Shown here in pieces: positions 52,486 to 63,756 of a stretch of 64,000 nt of DNA. The notes beneath the pieces are model-generated. The model was not told the DNA's origin and did no database searches. It was given only the letters and a program-made list of their open reading frames with translations. The stretch is taken from contig JBNJGD010000006.1 in the NCBI GenBank assembly GCA_051747425.1, forward strand, positions 1-64,000. The letters run 5' to 3'. Made by a program: the position numbers and the translations under genes. Each line of letters starts with the position of its first letter. Positions within the stretch are counted from its first letter, which is position 1. This DNA comes from HTCC5015 sp051747425 (lineage in GTDB: Bacteria; Pseudomonadota; Gammaproteobacteria; HTCC5015).

Positions 52486-53556
52486 TCAAGTGCCGGGGCG
52501 GCTCGGCAAGGCCCCGCAGGACGAGAGCAGCGACTGCCACACCTCGGTGTGGCCGACGATGGCGCGCCGGAACTCGCCGTGGGCACCCTGCTCCGAGCCC
52601 CTCAAATAACGCCGGGCGTAGCGGTGCCACGACTCGGGCAAATTCCCCACATCCATCCCCAATGCCGGTGAAAAAGCTTCGACTAACACCCCGTGCCAGC
52701 GCTCAACGCGAGCCAGAAAGGGCTGCATCAGGCCCTGATAGCGACGGGTCAGAATGCGTTGCATCACCTCTCCCCTGGGCGTCATTACACCCTGGGGACA
52801 CATGGACCGGGCCTCCAGGGCCTCTCTCATCTGCTGATTAATGGCATTGAGCCAGCGGGTCGATTGCTCCATGGCGAGGAGTATTTCATAGGCCACCGGC
52901 CGCTCACCCAGCTGGCGATAGCGGCGCTCCCAGGCCTCCCCCTTCAGCACTTCACCCCGCTTCCCGAAAACCTCGTGCCAGTGAATCAGACTGGATGCGG
53001 CGCGCAGGCCACGGGGCATGGAGCCCGCGCTGTCAGCTGCCTCTTCTACCGACAGACGCTGGGGGCCGGGGGAGAAAAAGGCCTGCATCTCCGGACTCGC
53101 CAACACGCCGTTCCAGAAAATCGGCGTGCGCTGTTGGCGCTTGTGGGCCAGCACCTCTTTCAGCCAGGCCTCGGCCTCGGGCTTGAGAGACGACTCGGTG
53201 TCGAGACAGCGGGAGACCGCCGTCATCAGGCGGTGCTCGTAGAGCAATTGCTGGGAGTCGGGCATCACCTTGCCCATGGCGCTGTTGCGCTGTCCGATCA
53301 GCTCCTGCAGGTCGCAGGCCCGCCAGCGCATAAAGTCGAGCAAGCTCATCGACAGGGGCGCCACCGGCTGCTGCAGCGCACGGCGCGAGGGAAAGGCCAG
53401 TACCTCGGCGGGGGGCGATTCAACCCACTCAAACTCCAGTGTGCGGGCAATGCGCTCGGCGTAGTCGCGCCAGTAGCCCTCCGGCGAGTCGGGGGCACAG
53501 CCCGGGAGCAGCCCCAGGGCCAACAGAAAAACCATCGCTAAACGAACTCGCCTCAT
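52486..53556 (-). CDS. DUF3080 family lipoprotein
   Basis: 356 aa. Lipoprotein signal MRRVRLAMVFLLALGLLPGC with Cys20; the rest is mostly helical (YWRDYAERIARTLEFEW, LSLLDFMRWRACDLQELIGQ-like sequence). Matches the uncharacterised DUF3080 family of gammaproteobacteria. No catalytic motif. The start was set at the signal peptide; the reading frame stays open far upstream over the divergent epmC gene, but that part is a shadow. Confidence 0.8.
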   Translation of the reverse strand: MRRVRLAMVFLLALGLLPGCAPDSPEGYWRDYAERIARTLEFEWVESPPAEVLAFPSRRALQQPVAPLSMSLLDFMRWRACDLQELIGQRNSAMGKVMPDSQQLLYEHRLMTAVSRCLDTESSLKPEAEAWLKEVLAHKRQQRTPIFWNGVLASPEMQAFFSPGPQRLSVEEAADSAGSMPRGLRAASSLIHWHEVFGKRGEVLKGEAWERRYRQLGERPVAYEILLAMEQSTRWLNAINQQMREALEARSMCPQGVMTPRGEVMQRILTRRYQGLMQPFLARVERWHGVLVEAFSPALGMDVGNLPESWHRYARRYLRGSEQGAHGEFRRAIVGHTEVWQSLLSSCGALPSRPGT

Positions 53557-53589
53557 GGCCACAGTGTAGAGAATGCTTATAATGCCGTC

Positions 53590-54129
53590 ATGCCGAAACC
53601 ACCCTGCCCCCATCCCGTTGAAGACCCACTGGCGCTGGCGATCATCGACTGTTTTCAACGCTGCTTTGGCCGCAGTGAAAACACGCGCCTGATCGGCGGC
53701 GCCGACGAACCGCTCTACCTGCCCGCCGCCGACGGGCGCGGCGAACACCGGCTCTACTTCAACCGCGACTACCCCGCCAGCGCCCTGCACGAAATCGCCC
53801 ACTGGTGCATCGCCGGCCTGCAACGGCGACAACAGACCGACTACGGCTACTGGTACGCCCCGGACGGTCGCAATACCGAACAACAACGGCAATTTGAAAA
53901 GGTAGAGATCAAACCCCAGGCCATTGAGCGCCTGTTCAGTGAAGCCGTCGGACTCGACTTTCACCCCAGCATCGACAACCTCGACGGCCACGCAAGCGAC
54001 GCCCTCGCCTTTGAACAAAACATCGCCCGACAGTATCGGGACTACTGCCGCCAGCCCGACAGCCTGCCGCCGAGGGCCAGACAGTTCCTGCGGTCACTGC
54101 GCCGCCAGTGTCGTACACGCGCCGCATGA
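53590..54129 (+). CDS. epmC: Elongation factor P hydroxylase EpmC
   Basis: 179 aa. Hydroxylates the beta-lysyl-lysine of EF-P after EpmA/EpmB action. Metal-binding H67-E-x-x-H71 in ALHEIAHWCIAG and a conserved QRRQQTDYGYWYAPDGR segment define the family. Divergent from the DUF3080 gene across 33 bp. epmA, epmB and efp are not in the window. Confidence 0.9.
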   Translation: MPKPPCPHPVEDPLALAIIDCFQRCFGRSENTRLIGGADEPLYLPAADGRGEHRLYFNRDYPASALHEIAHWCIAGLQRRQQTDYGYWYAPDGRNTEQQRQFEKVEIKPQAIERLFSEAVGLDFHPSIDNLDGHASDALAFEQNIARQYRDYCRQPDSLPPRARQFLRSLRRQCRTRAA

Positions 54130-54200
54130 ACTTTGTATTTACTGGCTAGTCACAGTACACTTCGCCAAAACAACTGAGTCGCAATATCAGGATCCCCGTC

Positions 54201-54992
54201 ATGCCGGAAGACCGCTACCAATCCACCATTTATCTCTGGGACCGGCGCGTGCTGCACATTGGCCGTTTTGCCAATATTGCCGAGCACCGCCTGGGCGCCG
54301 CCGCCCTGGTGATTGGACTGGATGGCTCGTTTTCCGTCCTCGAGAGCGAAACCGAATCCTGGCGAGAGTGCCGCACCGCCCTGGTACCACCGGGCTGTGT
54401 CCACCAGAACCGCTTTGACGGCATCGCCGCCGCCGTACTCCACATCGAGCCCGAAAGCATCGACTACATGAACCTATCCGGCAGCATGCCCCACGGCGAC
54501 TGGCAGATCATGTACGACCACATCGACGAAGCCAATCTGATCGATCTGGTCAACCGCATTCACGACGAAACACCGGATGTCGAAAAGGCCAAAAAGCTGG
54601 TCACCAAAATGATTTACGGCGACGGCTACGACTACGAGAACGAGGAAAAGATCGATCCGCGCATTCTCAAGGTAGTGGAAATGATTCGCGCCGAGCCCTC
54701 GGCCAGTTACTCCATGGAAGAGCTCGCCGAAGTGGTCAATCTGTCGCCGACGCGCTTTATTCACCTGTTCAAGGAACAGACCGGCGTGCCCATCCGTCGC
54801 TTCCGCCAGTGGGTGCGCATGAAAACGGTGATTACCTATGTCGCCGACGGCAGTTCCCTGACCGACGCCGCCCTGGACGCCGGTTTTACCGACTCGGCAC
54901 ACTTCAGCCGGGCCTTCCGCAACATGTTCGGCATCACACCCTCATCGGTGTTCAACCGCAGCCAGACCATGCGCTACTTCGTCGAGAAGTAG
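54201..54992 (+). CDS. AraC-family transcriptional regulator (cupin-like sensor)
   Basis: 263 aa. N-terminal cupin-like barrel (about 10-95; LVPPGCVHQNRF), a charged linker, then two helix-turn-helices at about 165-258: YSMEELAEVVNLSPTRFIHL and LTDAALDAGFTDSAHFSRAF, ending FRNMFGITPSSVF. Effector and targets unknown. Followed convergently by dsbB (8 bp gap). Confidence 0.88.
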   Translation: MPEDRYQSTIYLWDRRVLHIGRFANIAEHRLGAAALVIGLDGSFSVLESETESWRECRTALVPPGCVHQNRFDGIAAAVLHIEPESIDYMNLSGSMPHGDWQIMYDHIDEANLIDLVNRIHDETPDVEKAKKLVTKMIYGDGYDYENEEKIDPRILKVVEMIRAEPSASYSMEELAEVVNLSPTRFIHLFKEQTGVPIRRFRQWVRMKTVITYVADGSSLTDAALDAGFTDSAHFSRAFRNMFGITPSSVFNRSQTMRYFVEK

Positions 54993-55000
54993 CCGGCCCT

Positions 55001-55498
55001 TCAGGCCCGCTTGAGCAGGGCGGCGGCCAGGCCCCACAGTGCGGCGACGACGAAGAAGGCCATTGTCCAGGCGGGGATGCTGCCGCCCAAGAAAGTCCAC
55101 TGCACCTCGGCGCAATCACCGGAACCGCGCAGCACCTCCATCACCATCTCGGTGAAGGGGTAAGTGTCCATCATCCACTCCAGATCCGGACCGCAAGCCG
55201 GCACCTGATCGGCGGGCAGGCTCTGCAGCCACAGCTGGCGCCCGGCCAGACCCATGCCGACGCCGGAGGTCAGCAACAAGCCCGCCGACGCCCACCAGCG
55301 CCCCGCAGCGCGCGGCCCCGCCAGCCCGGCAATCAGGGCCACTACCCCCACGGCCATGACTGCCACGCGCTGGAACATGCACAGATTGCAGGGCGTCAAA
55401 CCCATGCCGTATTGCATATAGAGGGCAATGGCCATGAGTACGCCACAGGCGGCGGCGAGAGCCAGATAGGGCGCGCGGGGCGCGGTCAAAAAACGCAT
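55001..55498 (-). CDS. dsbB: Disulfide bond formation protein DsbB
   Basis: 165 aa, four membrane helices. Reoxidises DsbA and passes electrons to quinone. Both cysteine pairs are present: C37/C40 (TPCNLCMFQR) and C102/C129 in the second periplasmic loop. Start codon overlaps the stop of the TauE/SafE gene (TGATG), so the two are coupled. dsbA is not adjacent. Confidence 0.95.
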   Translation of the reverse strand: MRFLTAPRAPYLALAAACGVLMAIALYMQYGMGLTPCNLCMFQRVAVMAVGVVALIAGLAGPRAAGRWWASAGLLLTSGVGMGLAGRQLWLQSLPADQVPACGPDLEWMMDTYPFTEMVMEVLRGSGDCAEVQWTFLGGSIPAWTMAFFVVAALWGLAAALLKRA

Positions 55499-56316
55499 CA
55501 GAACACCGTGTATTTGATTCCAAGGAGCAGCAAGATTACCGCCATTATCGGACGAATCAAACGGTCAGGCATCCGATAGGCCAATTTGGTTCCCACCCAG
55601 ATGGCCGGCAGTGACCCCGCCAGCAAACCGAGCAACAGCGCGAGATCGACATGGCCCAGGTGAAGCATGTGGCCAACGCCGGCAATCAGGGTCAGCGGTA
55701 CGGCGTGGGCCAGATCGGTGCCGATCACCCGGATCATCGGCATGCGCGGATAGAGAATCATCAAAACGGCGGCACCAAAGGCCCCCGCACCCACCGAGGA
55801 CAAGGTCACCAACATCCCCAATGCGAAGCCGGTTACCAGAGTGAACCCCACCTGGCGGCGGCCGGGTGTTTCACCGACATCCACGCGCTGGCTGACAATC
55901 TGGCGCTCGGACACCAGCCAGGGTCGCAACAGCAAGACCAGCGCCGTCAGGGTCAGCATGACGCCCAGGGTCACAGTCAGGTATTGGGCGTAGTCCACGC
56001 CCTGCGACTGCAGCCAGCGCAAAAAAGCCACCGTCGCCAGGGAGGCCGGCAAGCTGCCCGTCGCCAGCCAGCGCACCACCGTCCAGTCCACGGTCTTCTG
56101 TCGCTTGTGCGCCCACACGCCATTGGCCTTGGTAATGGCGGCGTAGAGCAAATCAGTGCCCACCGCCACCGCCATCTTGATACCGAATACCGACACCAGA
56201 ATGGGCGTCATGAAGGAGCCGCCACCGACGCCGGTCAAACCGACGACGAAGCCGACCAGAGCGCCGGCCAGAGCGTGCTGAAGAAAGGTCAGAAAATCGG
56301 GCAATTCAAATATCAT
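55498..56316 (-). CDS. TauE/SafE family permease (sulfite exporter-like)
   Basis: 272 aa with about eight membrane helices in two homologous halves. The diagnostic GLTGVGGGSFMTPILV is in the N-terminal half and LSSVGAGAFGAAVLMIL in the C-terminal half. The family transports sulfite or organosulfonates; substrate here unproven. ATG 56316 gives MIFELPDFL. Linked to dsbB by a one-base stop/start overlap. Confidence 0.9.
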   Translation of the reverse strand: MIFELPDFLTFLQHALAGALVGFVVGLTGVGGGSFMTPILVSVFGIKMAVAVGTDLLYAAITKANGVWAHKRQKTVDWTVVRWLATGSLPASLATVAFLRWLQSQGVDYAQYLTVTLGVMLTLTALVLLLRPWLVSERQIVSQRVDVGETPGRRQVGFTLVTGFALGMLVTLSSVGAGAFGAAVLMILYPRMPMIRVIGTDLAHAVPLTLIAGVGHMLHLGHVDLALLLGLLAGSLPAIWVGTKLAYRMPDRLIRPIMAVILLLLGIKYTVF

Positions 56317-56485
56317 TCGCTGTCTCTCGCCATGGCACACTCTAACCGTATCGACCGCCACCACAGTCACAATCGGGCTATATCCATATACCCCGGCGCC
56401 GCCACAGGAGATTACGCGCCAAGCCCATTACAGAGGGAGTATGTGCAGTACAATGCGCGCTTCAAAAAACAAAAGACGCTGCTCA

Positions 56486-58807
56486 ATGATTCGATACACT
56501 CAATGGATAGAACAATGGCGCCATGCCATTCTCATCGTCTGTGCCGTGGCCATCATTGCCATGTGCGCCGGACTCAGGGATTTCAGCATCGCCTCCAACT
56601 TCCGCGCCTACTTCTCCGCGGACAACCCCCAACTGATCGCCTTTGAGGAAGTCGAAAGCGAGTTCAGCAAGCAGGACGGCGTCTTCTTTTTGATTGAACC
56701 TCGCGAGGGCGACCTCTACACCCCCGAGGCCATGCGCCTGATCTACCAGCTCACCGACCGGGCCTGGACCCTGCCCATGGCAATGCGGGCCTCCTCCCTG
56801 GCCAACCACCAACACACCAGCGCCGAAGACGACACCCTGGTGGTGGAACACCTGTTGCCGGACCTTGAGGCCGCCGGCAACCCCGATCACATCGAGTTCA
56901 TCCGCAAGTTAGTGCAGGGCGAACCCATACTGCAAAACCTGATTAACCCCGAGGGCAGTGCCGCCGGCGTCAGCGTAGTGCTCAACCTGCCGGAAAACGA
57001 CAACAAGGCCAGCAGTGAGGTGGCCGATGCGGCCAAGGCCGTCGCCGGAGAGCTGTCATCCGAGTTTCCGAACATCAAGGTGACGGTGGGCGGTACCGCC
57101 GCCACCAATGCCGCGATCACCGACATTTTCCACCAGGACACCGGCACCCTGGTGCTCGCCACCTACCTGGTCTTTATGGTGTTGCTGTGGTTCATGCTGC
57201 GCCGCCTCAGCGGCATGTTGCTGACCATCGGTATCATTCTGGTCACCACCTTCAGCACCTTCGGCTTCTTTACCGGTCTCGGCGTCACCATCACACCGAC
57301 ACAGGCCTTCGTACCCACCGCCATTACCACCATCGCCATCGCCGATGTGGTCCATGTGCTGGTCAGTTACTACTACGAGCTGGAACAGGGGCGCTCCCGG
57401 CGAGAGGCGATTACCGAATCCCTGCGGATTAACGCCCAGCCGGTGTTTATCACCAGCCTTAGCACTGCCATCGGCGTGCTCTGCCTCAACGCCAGCGACT
57501 CGCCGCCCTACCGGCTGCTGGGCAACATGATCGCCTTTGGCGTGGGCATGGCCTGGTTCTTCAGCATGGTGCTGTTGCCGGCCCTGTTGTTCGTGCTGCC
57601 CACACCAAAGCACCGCCCCCTGCCGGAGGGCAAGTCCCCCAGCGAGCGACTCGACCGCTTTGCCCTGTGGGTTATCCGCCACAACAAGACACTTCTGGTC
57701 GTCGGCGGTCTGATCTGCGTGGCCCTGATTGCCAACATCACCAACAACCGCATAACCGAGCGCTGGAACGAGTACTTCGACGAAAGCTACGAGATCCGCC
57801 AGACCATCGACACCACCAACGAAAAGCTGAGTGGCGTACACAATGTTCAGTACACCGTGCGCAGCCGCGATGGCGGCAACGGCATCTACGCCCCGGACTA
57901 CCTCAAACAGCTCGACCAGTTTGCCGAGTGGCTGCGCCAACAGCCCAAGGTGGGCCATGTGGAGAGCCTGGCCGACACCATCAAGGATCTCAATCGCGAC
58001 CTCCACAACGGCGACAAGGCCTACCACCGCATTCCCGATTCCCACAACGCCGCGGCCCAGTACTTCCTGCTCTACGAAATGTCCCTGCCCCAGGGTCTGA
58101 GTCTGGACGACCGCCAGAACATGGAGCGCTCGGCCTCGCGCATGAGTGTGGTGGTACACAAGAGCGACTCCGAGGAAATGCTCGCCCTCGACCGCCGTGC
58201 AGTGGCCTGGGCCAAAGAGAACGCCCCGGCCCTGGACATCAGCGAGGGCACCGGTCTCGACCTGGTCTTCGCCCACATGTCCGGGCGCAACATCCGCAGT
58301 CTGGTCTACGGCGCCAGCATCGGCCTGGTGCTGATTTCCTTTGTCATGATGTTCGCCCTGCGCTCGGTCCGTCTGGGCCTGATCTCACTGGTGCCCAATC
58401 TGGTCCCCGTGGCCGTGGCCTACGGCATCTGGGGCCTGATGAAAGCCGAGATCAGCCTCTCGGTCTCGGTGGTGATCTCCATCAGCCTGGGCATTGTGGT
58501 CGATGACTCCGTGCACTTCTTGAGCAAATACCTGCGCGCCCGCCGGGAGCGCGGCTACGACACCACCGAGGCCATCCGCTACGCCTTCCGCACCGTGGGC
58601 ACCGCTCTGGTGATCACCTCGGTAGTGCTGGTCTCCGGCTTCCTTCTGTTGTTGCTGGCCCACTTCAACCCCAGCGCCGATATGGGCACCCTGCTGGCCC
58701 TGACCATCAGTCTGGCCCTGGCCGCCGACTTTTTGCTCCTGCCGCCCATCCTTATGGCCCTGGACAAGCGCCGCTACAAGGGGGCGCCGACGGCGTCAAC
58801 AAACTGA
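56486..58807 (+). CDS. MMPL/RND-superfamily exporter-like membrane protein
   Basis: 773 aa, two repeats of one helix, a large periplasmic loop and five helices. TM4-like segments are ITTIAIADVVHVLVSYYYEL and ISISLGIVVDDSVHFLSKYL, the latter with the Asp pair used for proton relay. The type is COG1033 (hydrophobe/lipid exporter-like), smaller than AcrB. No adaptor gene adjoins. The start is uncertain: ATG 56486 begins next to TM1 but lacks a ribosome-binding site, while ATGs at 56441 and 56453 lie after a GAGGGAG. Confidence 0.87.
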   Translation: MIRYTQWIEQWRHAILIVCAVAIIAMCAGLRDFSIASNFRAYFSADNPQLIAFEEVESEFSKQDGVFFLIEPREGDLYTPEAMRLIYQLTDRAWTLPMAMRASSLANHQHTSAEDDTLVVEHLLPDLEAAGNPDHIEFIRKLVQGEPILQNLINPEGSAAGVSVVLNLPENDNKASSEVADAAKAVAGELSSEFPNIKVTVGGTAATNAAITDIFHQDTGTLVLATYLVFMVLLWFMLRRLSGMLLTIGIILVTTFSTFGFFTGLGVTITPTQAFVPTAITTIAIADVVHVLVSYYYELEQGRSRREAITESLRINAQPVFITSLSTAIGVLCLNASDSPPYRLLGNMIAFGVGMAWFFSMVLLPALLFVLPTPKHRPLPEGKSPSERLDRFALWVIRHNKTLLVVGGLICVALIANITNNRITERWNEYFDESYEIRQTIDTTNEKLSGVHNVQYTVRSRDGGNGIYAPDYLKQLDQFAEWLRQQPKVGHVESLADTIKDLNRDLHNGDKAYHRIPDSHNAAAQYFLLYEMSLPQGLSLDDRQNMERSASRMSVVVHKSDSEEMLALDRRAVAWAKENAPALDISEGTGLDLVFAHMSGRNIRSLVYGASIGLVLISFVMMFALRSVRLGLISLVPNLVPVAVAYGIWGLMKAEISLSVSVVISISLGIVVDDSVHFLSKYLRARRERGYDTTEAIRYAFRTVGTALVITSVVLVSGFLLLLLAHFNPSADMGTLLALTISLALAADFLLLPPILMALDKRRYKGAPTASTN

Positions 58808-58837
58808 AAATAAAGGAAAAACTTCAAACCCCGGCTA

Positions 58838-58870
58838 ATACCTGACTAATTTACTCTGTTATTGTATAAT
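58838..58870 (+). promoter_or_regulatory. sufB promoter with overlapping IscR type-1 site
   Basis: Positions 58838-58862 match 22 of 25 bases of the published IscR type-1 consensus (half-sites ATACCTGACT and ACTCTGTTAT around an AT centre). The promoter -35 CTGACT (58842-58847), 17-bp spacer and -10 TATAAT (58865-58870) overlap it. [2Fe-2S]-IscR bound here would block the -35 region, so sufBCDS should be repressed when Fe-S supply is adequate. iscR itself is not in the window. The leader also has a CGGCGT/ACGCCG hairpin (58882-58898). Confidence 0.7.
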
Positions 58871-58927
58871 GCCTGCACAGACGGCGTATAAAACGCCGCG
58901 ATGCAACGACGACGAGTGGAGTAAATC

Positions 58928-60373
<1,446 letters not shown>

Positions 60374-60459
60374 ACGCCCCGAACCGCACTGAAATGATTC
60401 GAGATCCGGCCAAACGGCCGGACACCCGGAACAACGACTTGAAACGAAGAGAACCGTAC

Positions 60460-61218
60460 ATGCTGAGCATCAAGAACCTGCACGCCGCCATTGAAGGCAA
60501 AGAAATCCTCAAGGGCATCGACCTCGAAATCAAAGCGGGGGAAGTCCACGCCATCATGGGGCCCAACGGCTCGGGCAAAAGCACCCTGTCCCAGGTGCTG
60601 GCCGGCAACGAGACCTTTGAAGTCACCCAGGGCAGCATCGAGCTGGAACACAACAATCTGCTCGACCTGGAAACCGAAGAGCGCGCCCGCGAGGGTGTTT
60701 TCCTGGCCTTCCAGTACCCGGTGGAAATCCCCGGCGTGAGCAATCTGCAATTCCTCAGAACCTCCGTCAACGCCATGCGCAAGCACCGCGGTCTGGAGGA
60801 AGTCAGCGCCCCCGAGTTTATGAAGATGGCGCGGGAAAAGGCCGCCCAGGTCGATTTGGACGCATCCTTCCTCAAGCGCGGGGTCAACGAGGGCTTCTCC
60901 GGCGGCGAGAAAAAGCGCAATGAAATCATGCAGGCGCTGTTGCTCGAGCCCAAGCTGGCGATTCTCGACGAGACCGACTCGGGTCTCGACATCGACGCCC
61001 TCAAGGTCGTCTCCGACGGCGTCAACGCCCTGCGCTCGCCCGATCGCGCCATTGTCATGATCACCCACTACCAGCGCCTGCTGGACTACATCGTGCCCGA
61101 TTTCGTGCATGTGCTCTCTGGCGGACGAATCGTCAAGTCCGGCGGCCGCGAGCTGGCCCTGGAGCTGGAAAAGCACGGCTACGGCTGGCTCGGCATCGAC
61201 GAAGCAGAGGAGGCATAG
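60460..61218 (+). CDS. sufC: Fe-S cluster assembly ATPase SufC
   Basis: 252 aa ABC-type ATPase partner of SufB/SufD. Walker A GPNGSGKST (K40), Q-loop AFQYPVEIPG, signature FSGGEKKRNEI, Walker B AILDETDSGLD. ATG 60460 opens MLSIKNLHAAIEGKEIL, the family N-terminus. 86 bp after sufB and 5 bp before sufD. Confidence 0.97.
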   Translation: MLSIKNLHAAIEGKEILKGIDLEIKAGEVHAIMGPNGSGKSTLSQVLAGNETFEVTQGSIELEHNNLLDLETEERAREGVFLAFQYPVEIPGVSNLQFLRTSVNAMRKHRGLEEVSAPEFMKMAREKAAQVDLDASFLKRGVNEGFSGGEKKRNEIMQALLLEPKLAILDETDSGLDIDALKVVSDGVNALRSPDRAIVMITHYQRLLDYIVPDFVHVLSGGRIVKSGGRELALELEKHGYGWLGIDEAEEA

Positions 61219-61223
61219 GCCCC

Positions 61224-62513
61224 ATGAGTGCTGCCCTCAAACTGCCCGACAACTTCCTCGTCGACGGCGCCGAACTGGGCGCCCTCCCCGCGCCCCTGGC
61301 CAAGTGGCGCCAGCGAGCCGCCGGCCAGGCCGCCGAACTGAGCCTGCCCACCCGGCGGACGGAAAACTGGAAGTACACCAGCCGCCATCTCAAGCTGGAC
61401 GAGGCGCTGGGCCAGCGCGCCGCTGGCAGCAGCGCTCCCGAGCAACGCAGCGAAGGCTACCAGCTGGTGATTCGCAACGGCCGAATCGACCGCGAGGCCA
61501 GCCAGCTGCCCGCTGTCGACGGCCTCGAACTGCTGGCTTTCAGCGAGCTCGACGAACTTCAGGCCAAGGCCCTGGCCGACAAGCTCGGCAGCTGTCTTGA
61601 CCCCGCCACCACCCAACTGGCTCCGCTCAACGGCGCCCGTCTGGAGGACGGCCTGCTCCTGCGTCTGGCCAAAAACACCGTACTCGAGCAGCCGCTCTAC
61701 ATTTCCGTACACAGCGATTCCGAACACGGCGGTTCGGTCTACCCGCGCCTGTTTGTCGAGGCCGGCGAGCACAGCCAGATGACCGCCGTTGAAGAGTACA
61801 CCAGCGTCGGCGATCACCCCCTGCTGGTACACACCATCAACGAGCTGGACCTGGCCCCCGGCGCCCGCATCACCTGGGTGCGGGTCTCCCTGGAGCCCGA
61901 AAACACCCGGCACATTGGCGCCACCGGCGCCCGCCTGGCGGCCAACGCGCGCCTCGAACACCACAGCATCGGCTTCGGCGGCGAGCTTCGCCGCCACGAC
62001 CTGCAGGTGCGGCTCGAGGAGAGCGGCGCCGAGTGCAAACTCAACGGCGTCGCCGTGACCCAGGGCCGCCAGCACTACGACAACCACACGGTGATCGAGC
62101 ATGTCGCCCCGCACTGCAACAGCGAGGAGACCTACCGCAACATCGCCGCGGACAAGTCCCATGTCATCTTCAACGGGCGCATCCACATTCATCCTGATGC
62201 CCAGAAATCTCTGGCCGAGATGAACAACAAGAACCTGCTGCTCTCCTCCAGCGCCGAGATCGACACCAAGCCCGAGCTGGAGATTTACGCCGACGATGTA
62301 CAGTGCGCCCACGGCGCCACCGTCGGCCGCCTCGACGAGCGCAGTCTGTTCTACCTGGTCTCCCGGGGCATCGACCGGCGTGAGGCCCAGACCCTGTTAA
62401 GCATGGCCTTTATCAACGAACTGGTGGCCCAGGTGCCCGTGGACGGCGTCCGCGACATCGTCGACCAGCGCCTCAGCCAGTTCATCCAGCACGCCTTCCG
62501 GGGAGAATCATGA
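61224..62513 (+). CDS. sufD: Fe-S cluster assembly protein SufD
   Basis: 429 aa SufB paralogue. N-terminal helical part with RRTENWKYTS, then the beta-helix with HHSIGFGGELRRHDLQVRL, HYDNHTVIEHVAPHCNSEET and NGRIHIHPDAQKS, and a C-terminal domain ending RRAQ-like RREAQTLLSMAFINELV. GGAGG about 12 nt upstream. Its TGA stop overlaps the sufS start (ATGA). Confidence 0.96.
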   Translation: MSAALKLPDNFLVDGAELGALPAPLAKWRQRAAGQAAELSLPTRRTENWKYTSRHLKLDEALGQRAAGSSAPEQRSEGYQLVIRNGRIDREASQLPAVDGLELLAFSELDELQAKALADKLGSCLDPATTQLAPLNGARLEDGLLLRLAKNTVLEQPLYISVHSDSEHGGSVYPRLFVEAGEHSQMTAVEEYTSVGDHPLLVHTINELDLAPGARITWVRVSLEPENTRHIGATGARLAANARLEHHSIGFGGELRRHDLQVRLEESGAECKLNGVAVTQGRQHYDNHTVIEHVAPHCNSEETYRNIAADKSHVIFNGRIHIHPDAQKSLAEMNNKNLLLSSSAEIDTKPELEIYADDVQCAHGATVGRLDERSLFYLVSRGIDRREAQTLLSMAFINELVAQVPVDGVRDIVDQRLSQFIQHAFRGES

Positions 62514-63730
62514 GCCTCGATGTTCATCAGATTCGCCAGGACTTCCCCCTGCTGACCCAGCGCGTGCACGACAAGCCGCTGGTCTATCTCGACAACGGCG
62601 CCTCGTCCCAGCGACCCGCCGCCGTACTAGACGCCATGGACCGCTACTACCGCGAGTGCCACAGCAATGTGCACCGCGGCGCCCACACGCTGGGCGACCG
62701 CGCCACCGCCCTCTTCGAGGGCGCCCGGGACAAGGTGCGCGACTTCCTTAACGCCCCGCGCCGGGAGGACATCATCTGGGTGCGCGGCACCACCGAGGCC
62801 ATCAACCTGGTGGCCAACGGCCTGGCTCCGCGCATTCAGCCCGGCGACGAGATCCTGATTACCCACATGGAGCACCACGCCAATATCGTGCCCTGGCAGA
62901 TGTTGTCCGAGCGCACCGGCGCCGAGCTCAAGGTGGTCGCCGTGGACGAGCGCGGCCAGCTCGATCTCGACAGCTTCGAACAGCAACTGGGTGAGAAGAC
63001 GCGCATCCTGGCCGTGACCCATGTCTCCAATGTGCTTGGCACCATCAACCCGGTGGAAGACATGGTGGCCAAAGCCAAAGCCGCCGGCGCCATCACCGTG
63101 ATCGACGGCGCCCAGGCCGTGCCCCACTTCGTGCCCGATGTGCAGGCCATCGACTGCGATTTCTACGCCTTTTCCGGCCACAAGATGTTTGGCCCCACCG
63201 GCATCGGCGTACTCTACGGGCGCAGTGAATTGCTCGAAGACATGCCCCCCTACCAGGGCGGCGGCGAAATGATCGAGCGGGTGAGTTTTGAAAAGACCAC
63301 CTGGAACGAACTGCCCTACAAATTCGAAGCCGGCACTCCGGCCATCGCCGAGGCCGTGGGCCTGGGCGCGGCCATCGACTATCTGGGTGATCTCGACCGC
63401 GATGAACTGGAACGCTTTGAAGCCGAGCTGCTCGAGCGCGCTACGGCGCGGCTCTCGGCCATCCCCGGCCTGCGTCTGATCGGCACCGCCGAACGCAAGG
63501 TGCCGGTACTGTCCTTTATGATCGACGGCCTGCACCCCAGTGACATCGGCACCCTGCTCGACCAGCAGGGCATTGCCATCCGCACCGGTCATCACTGCGC
63601 CATGCCGCTGATGGAGCGCTACGGCGTACCCGGTACGGCGCGGGCCTCGCTGGCCTTCTACAACAGCCTCGAAGAGATCGACCAGCTCGGCGATGCGCTG
63701 GAAAAAATTCAACGATTGTTCGCCGGCTGA
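62510..63730 (+). CDS. sufS: Cysteine desulfurase SufS
   Basis: 406 aa PLP-dependent group II cysteine desulfurase that supplies sulfur. PLP lysine K225 in FSGHKMFGPTG, active-site C363 in RTGHHCAMPLM, and NVHRGAHTLG near the N-terminus. Start codon overlaps sufD by ATGA with GGGGAG upstream. A sulfur acceptor (SufE/SufU) is expected downstream but is beyond the window. Confidence 0.97.
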   Translation: MSLDVHQIRQDFPLLTQRVHDKPLVYLDNGASSQRPAAVLDAMDRYYRECHSNVHRGAHTLGDRATALFEGARDKVRDFLNAPRREDIIWVRGTTEAINLVANGLAPRIQPGDEILITHMEHHANIVPWQMLSERTGAELKVVAVDERGQLDLDSFEQQLGEKTRILAVTHVSNVLGTINPVEDMVAKAKAAGAITVIDGAQAVPHFVPDVQAIDCDFYAFSGHKMFGPTGIGVLYGRSELLEDMPPYQGGGEMIERVSFEKTTWNELPYKFEAGTPAIAEAVGLGAAIDYLGDLDRDELERFEAELLERATARLSAIPGLRLIGTAERKVPVLSFMIDGLHPSDIGTLLDQQGIAIRTGHHCAMPLMERYGVPGTARASLAFYNSLEEIDQLGDALEKIQRLFAG

Positions 63731-63756
63731 ACGGCAACTACGGAGTCACACGCGAC

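Noticed and set aside
52486..54018. A 510-codon version of the DUF3080 lipoprotein gene
   Set aside because: The extra 154 codons are antisense to epmC, and the true start is marked by the lipoprotein signal at 53556.
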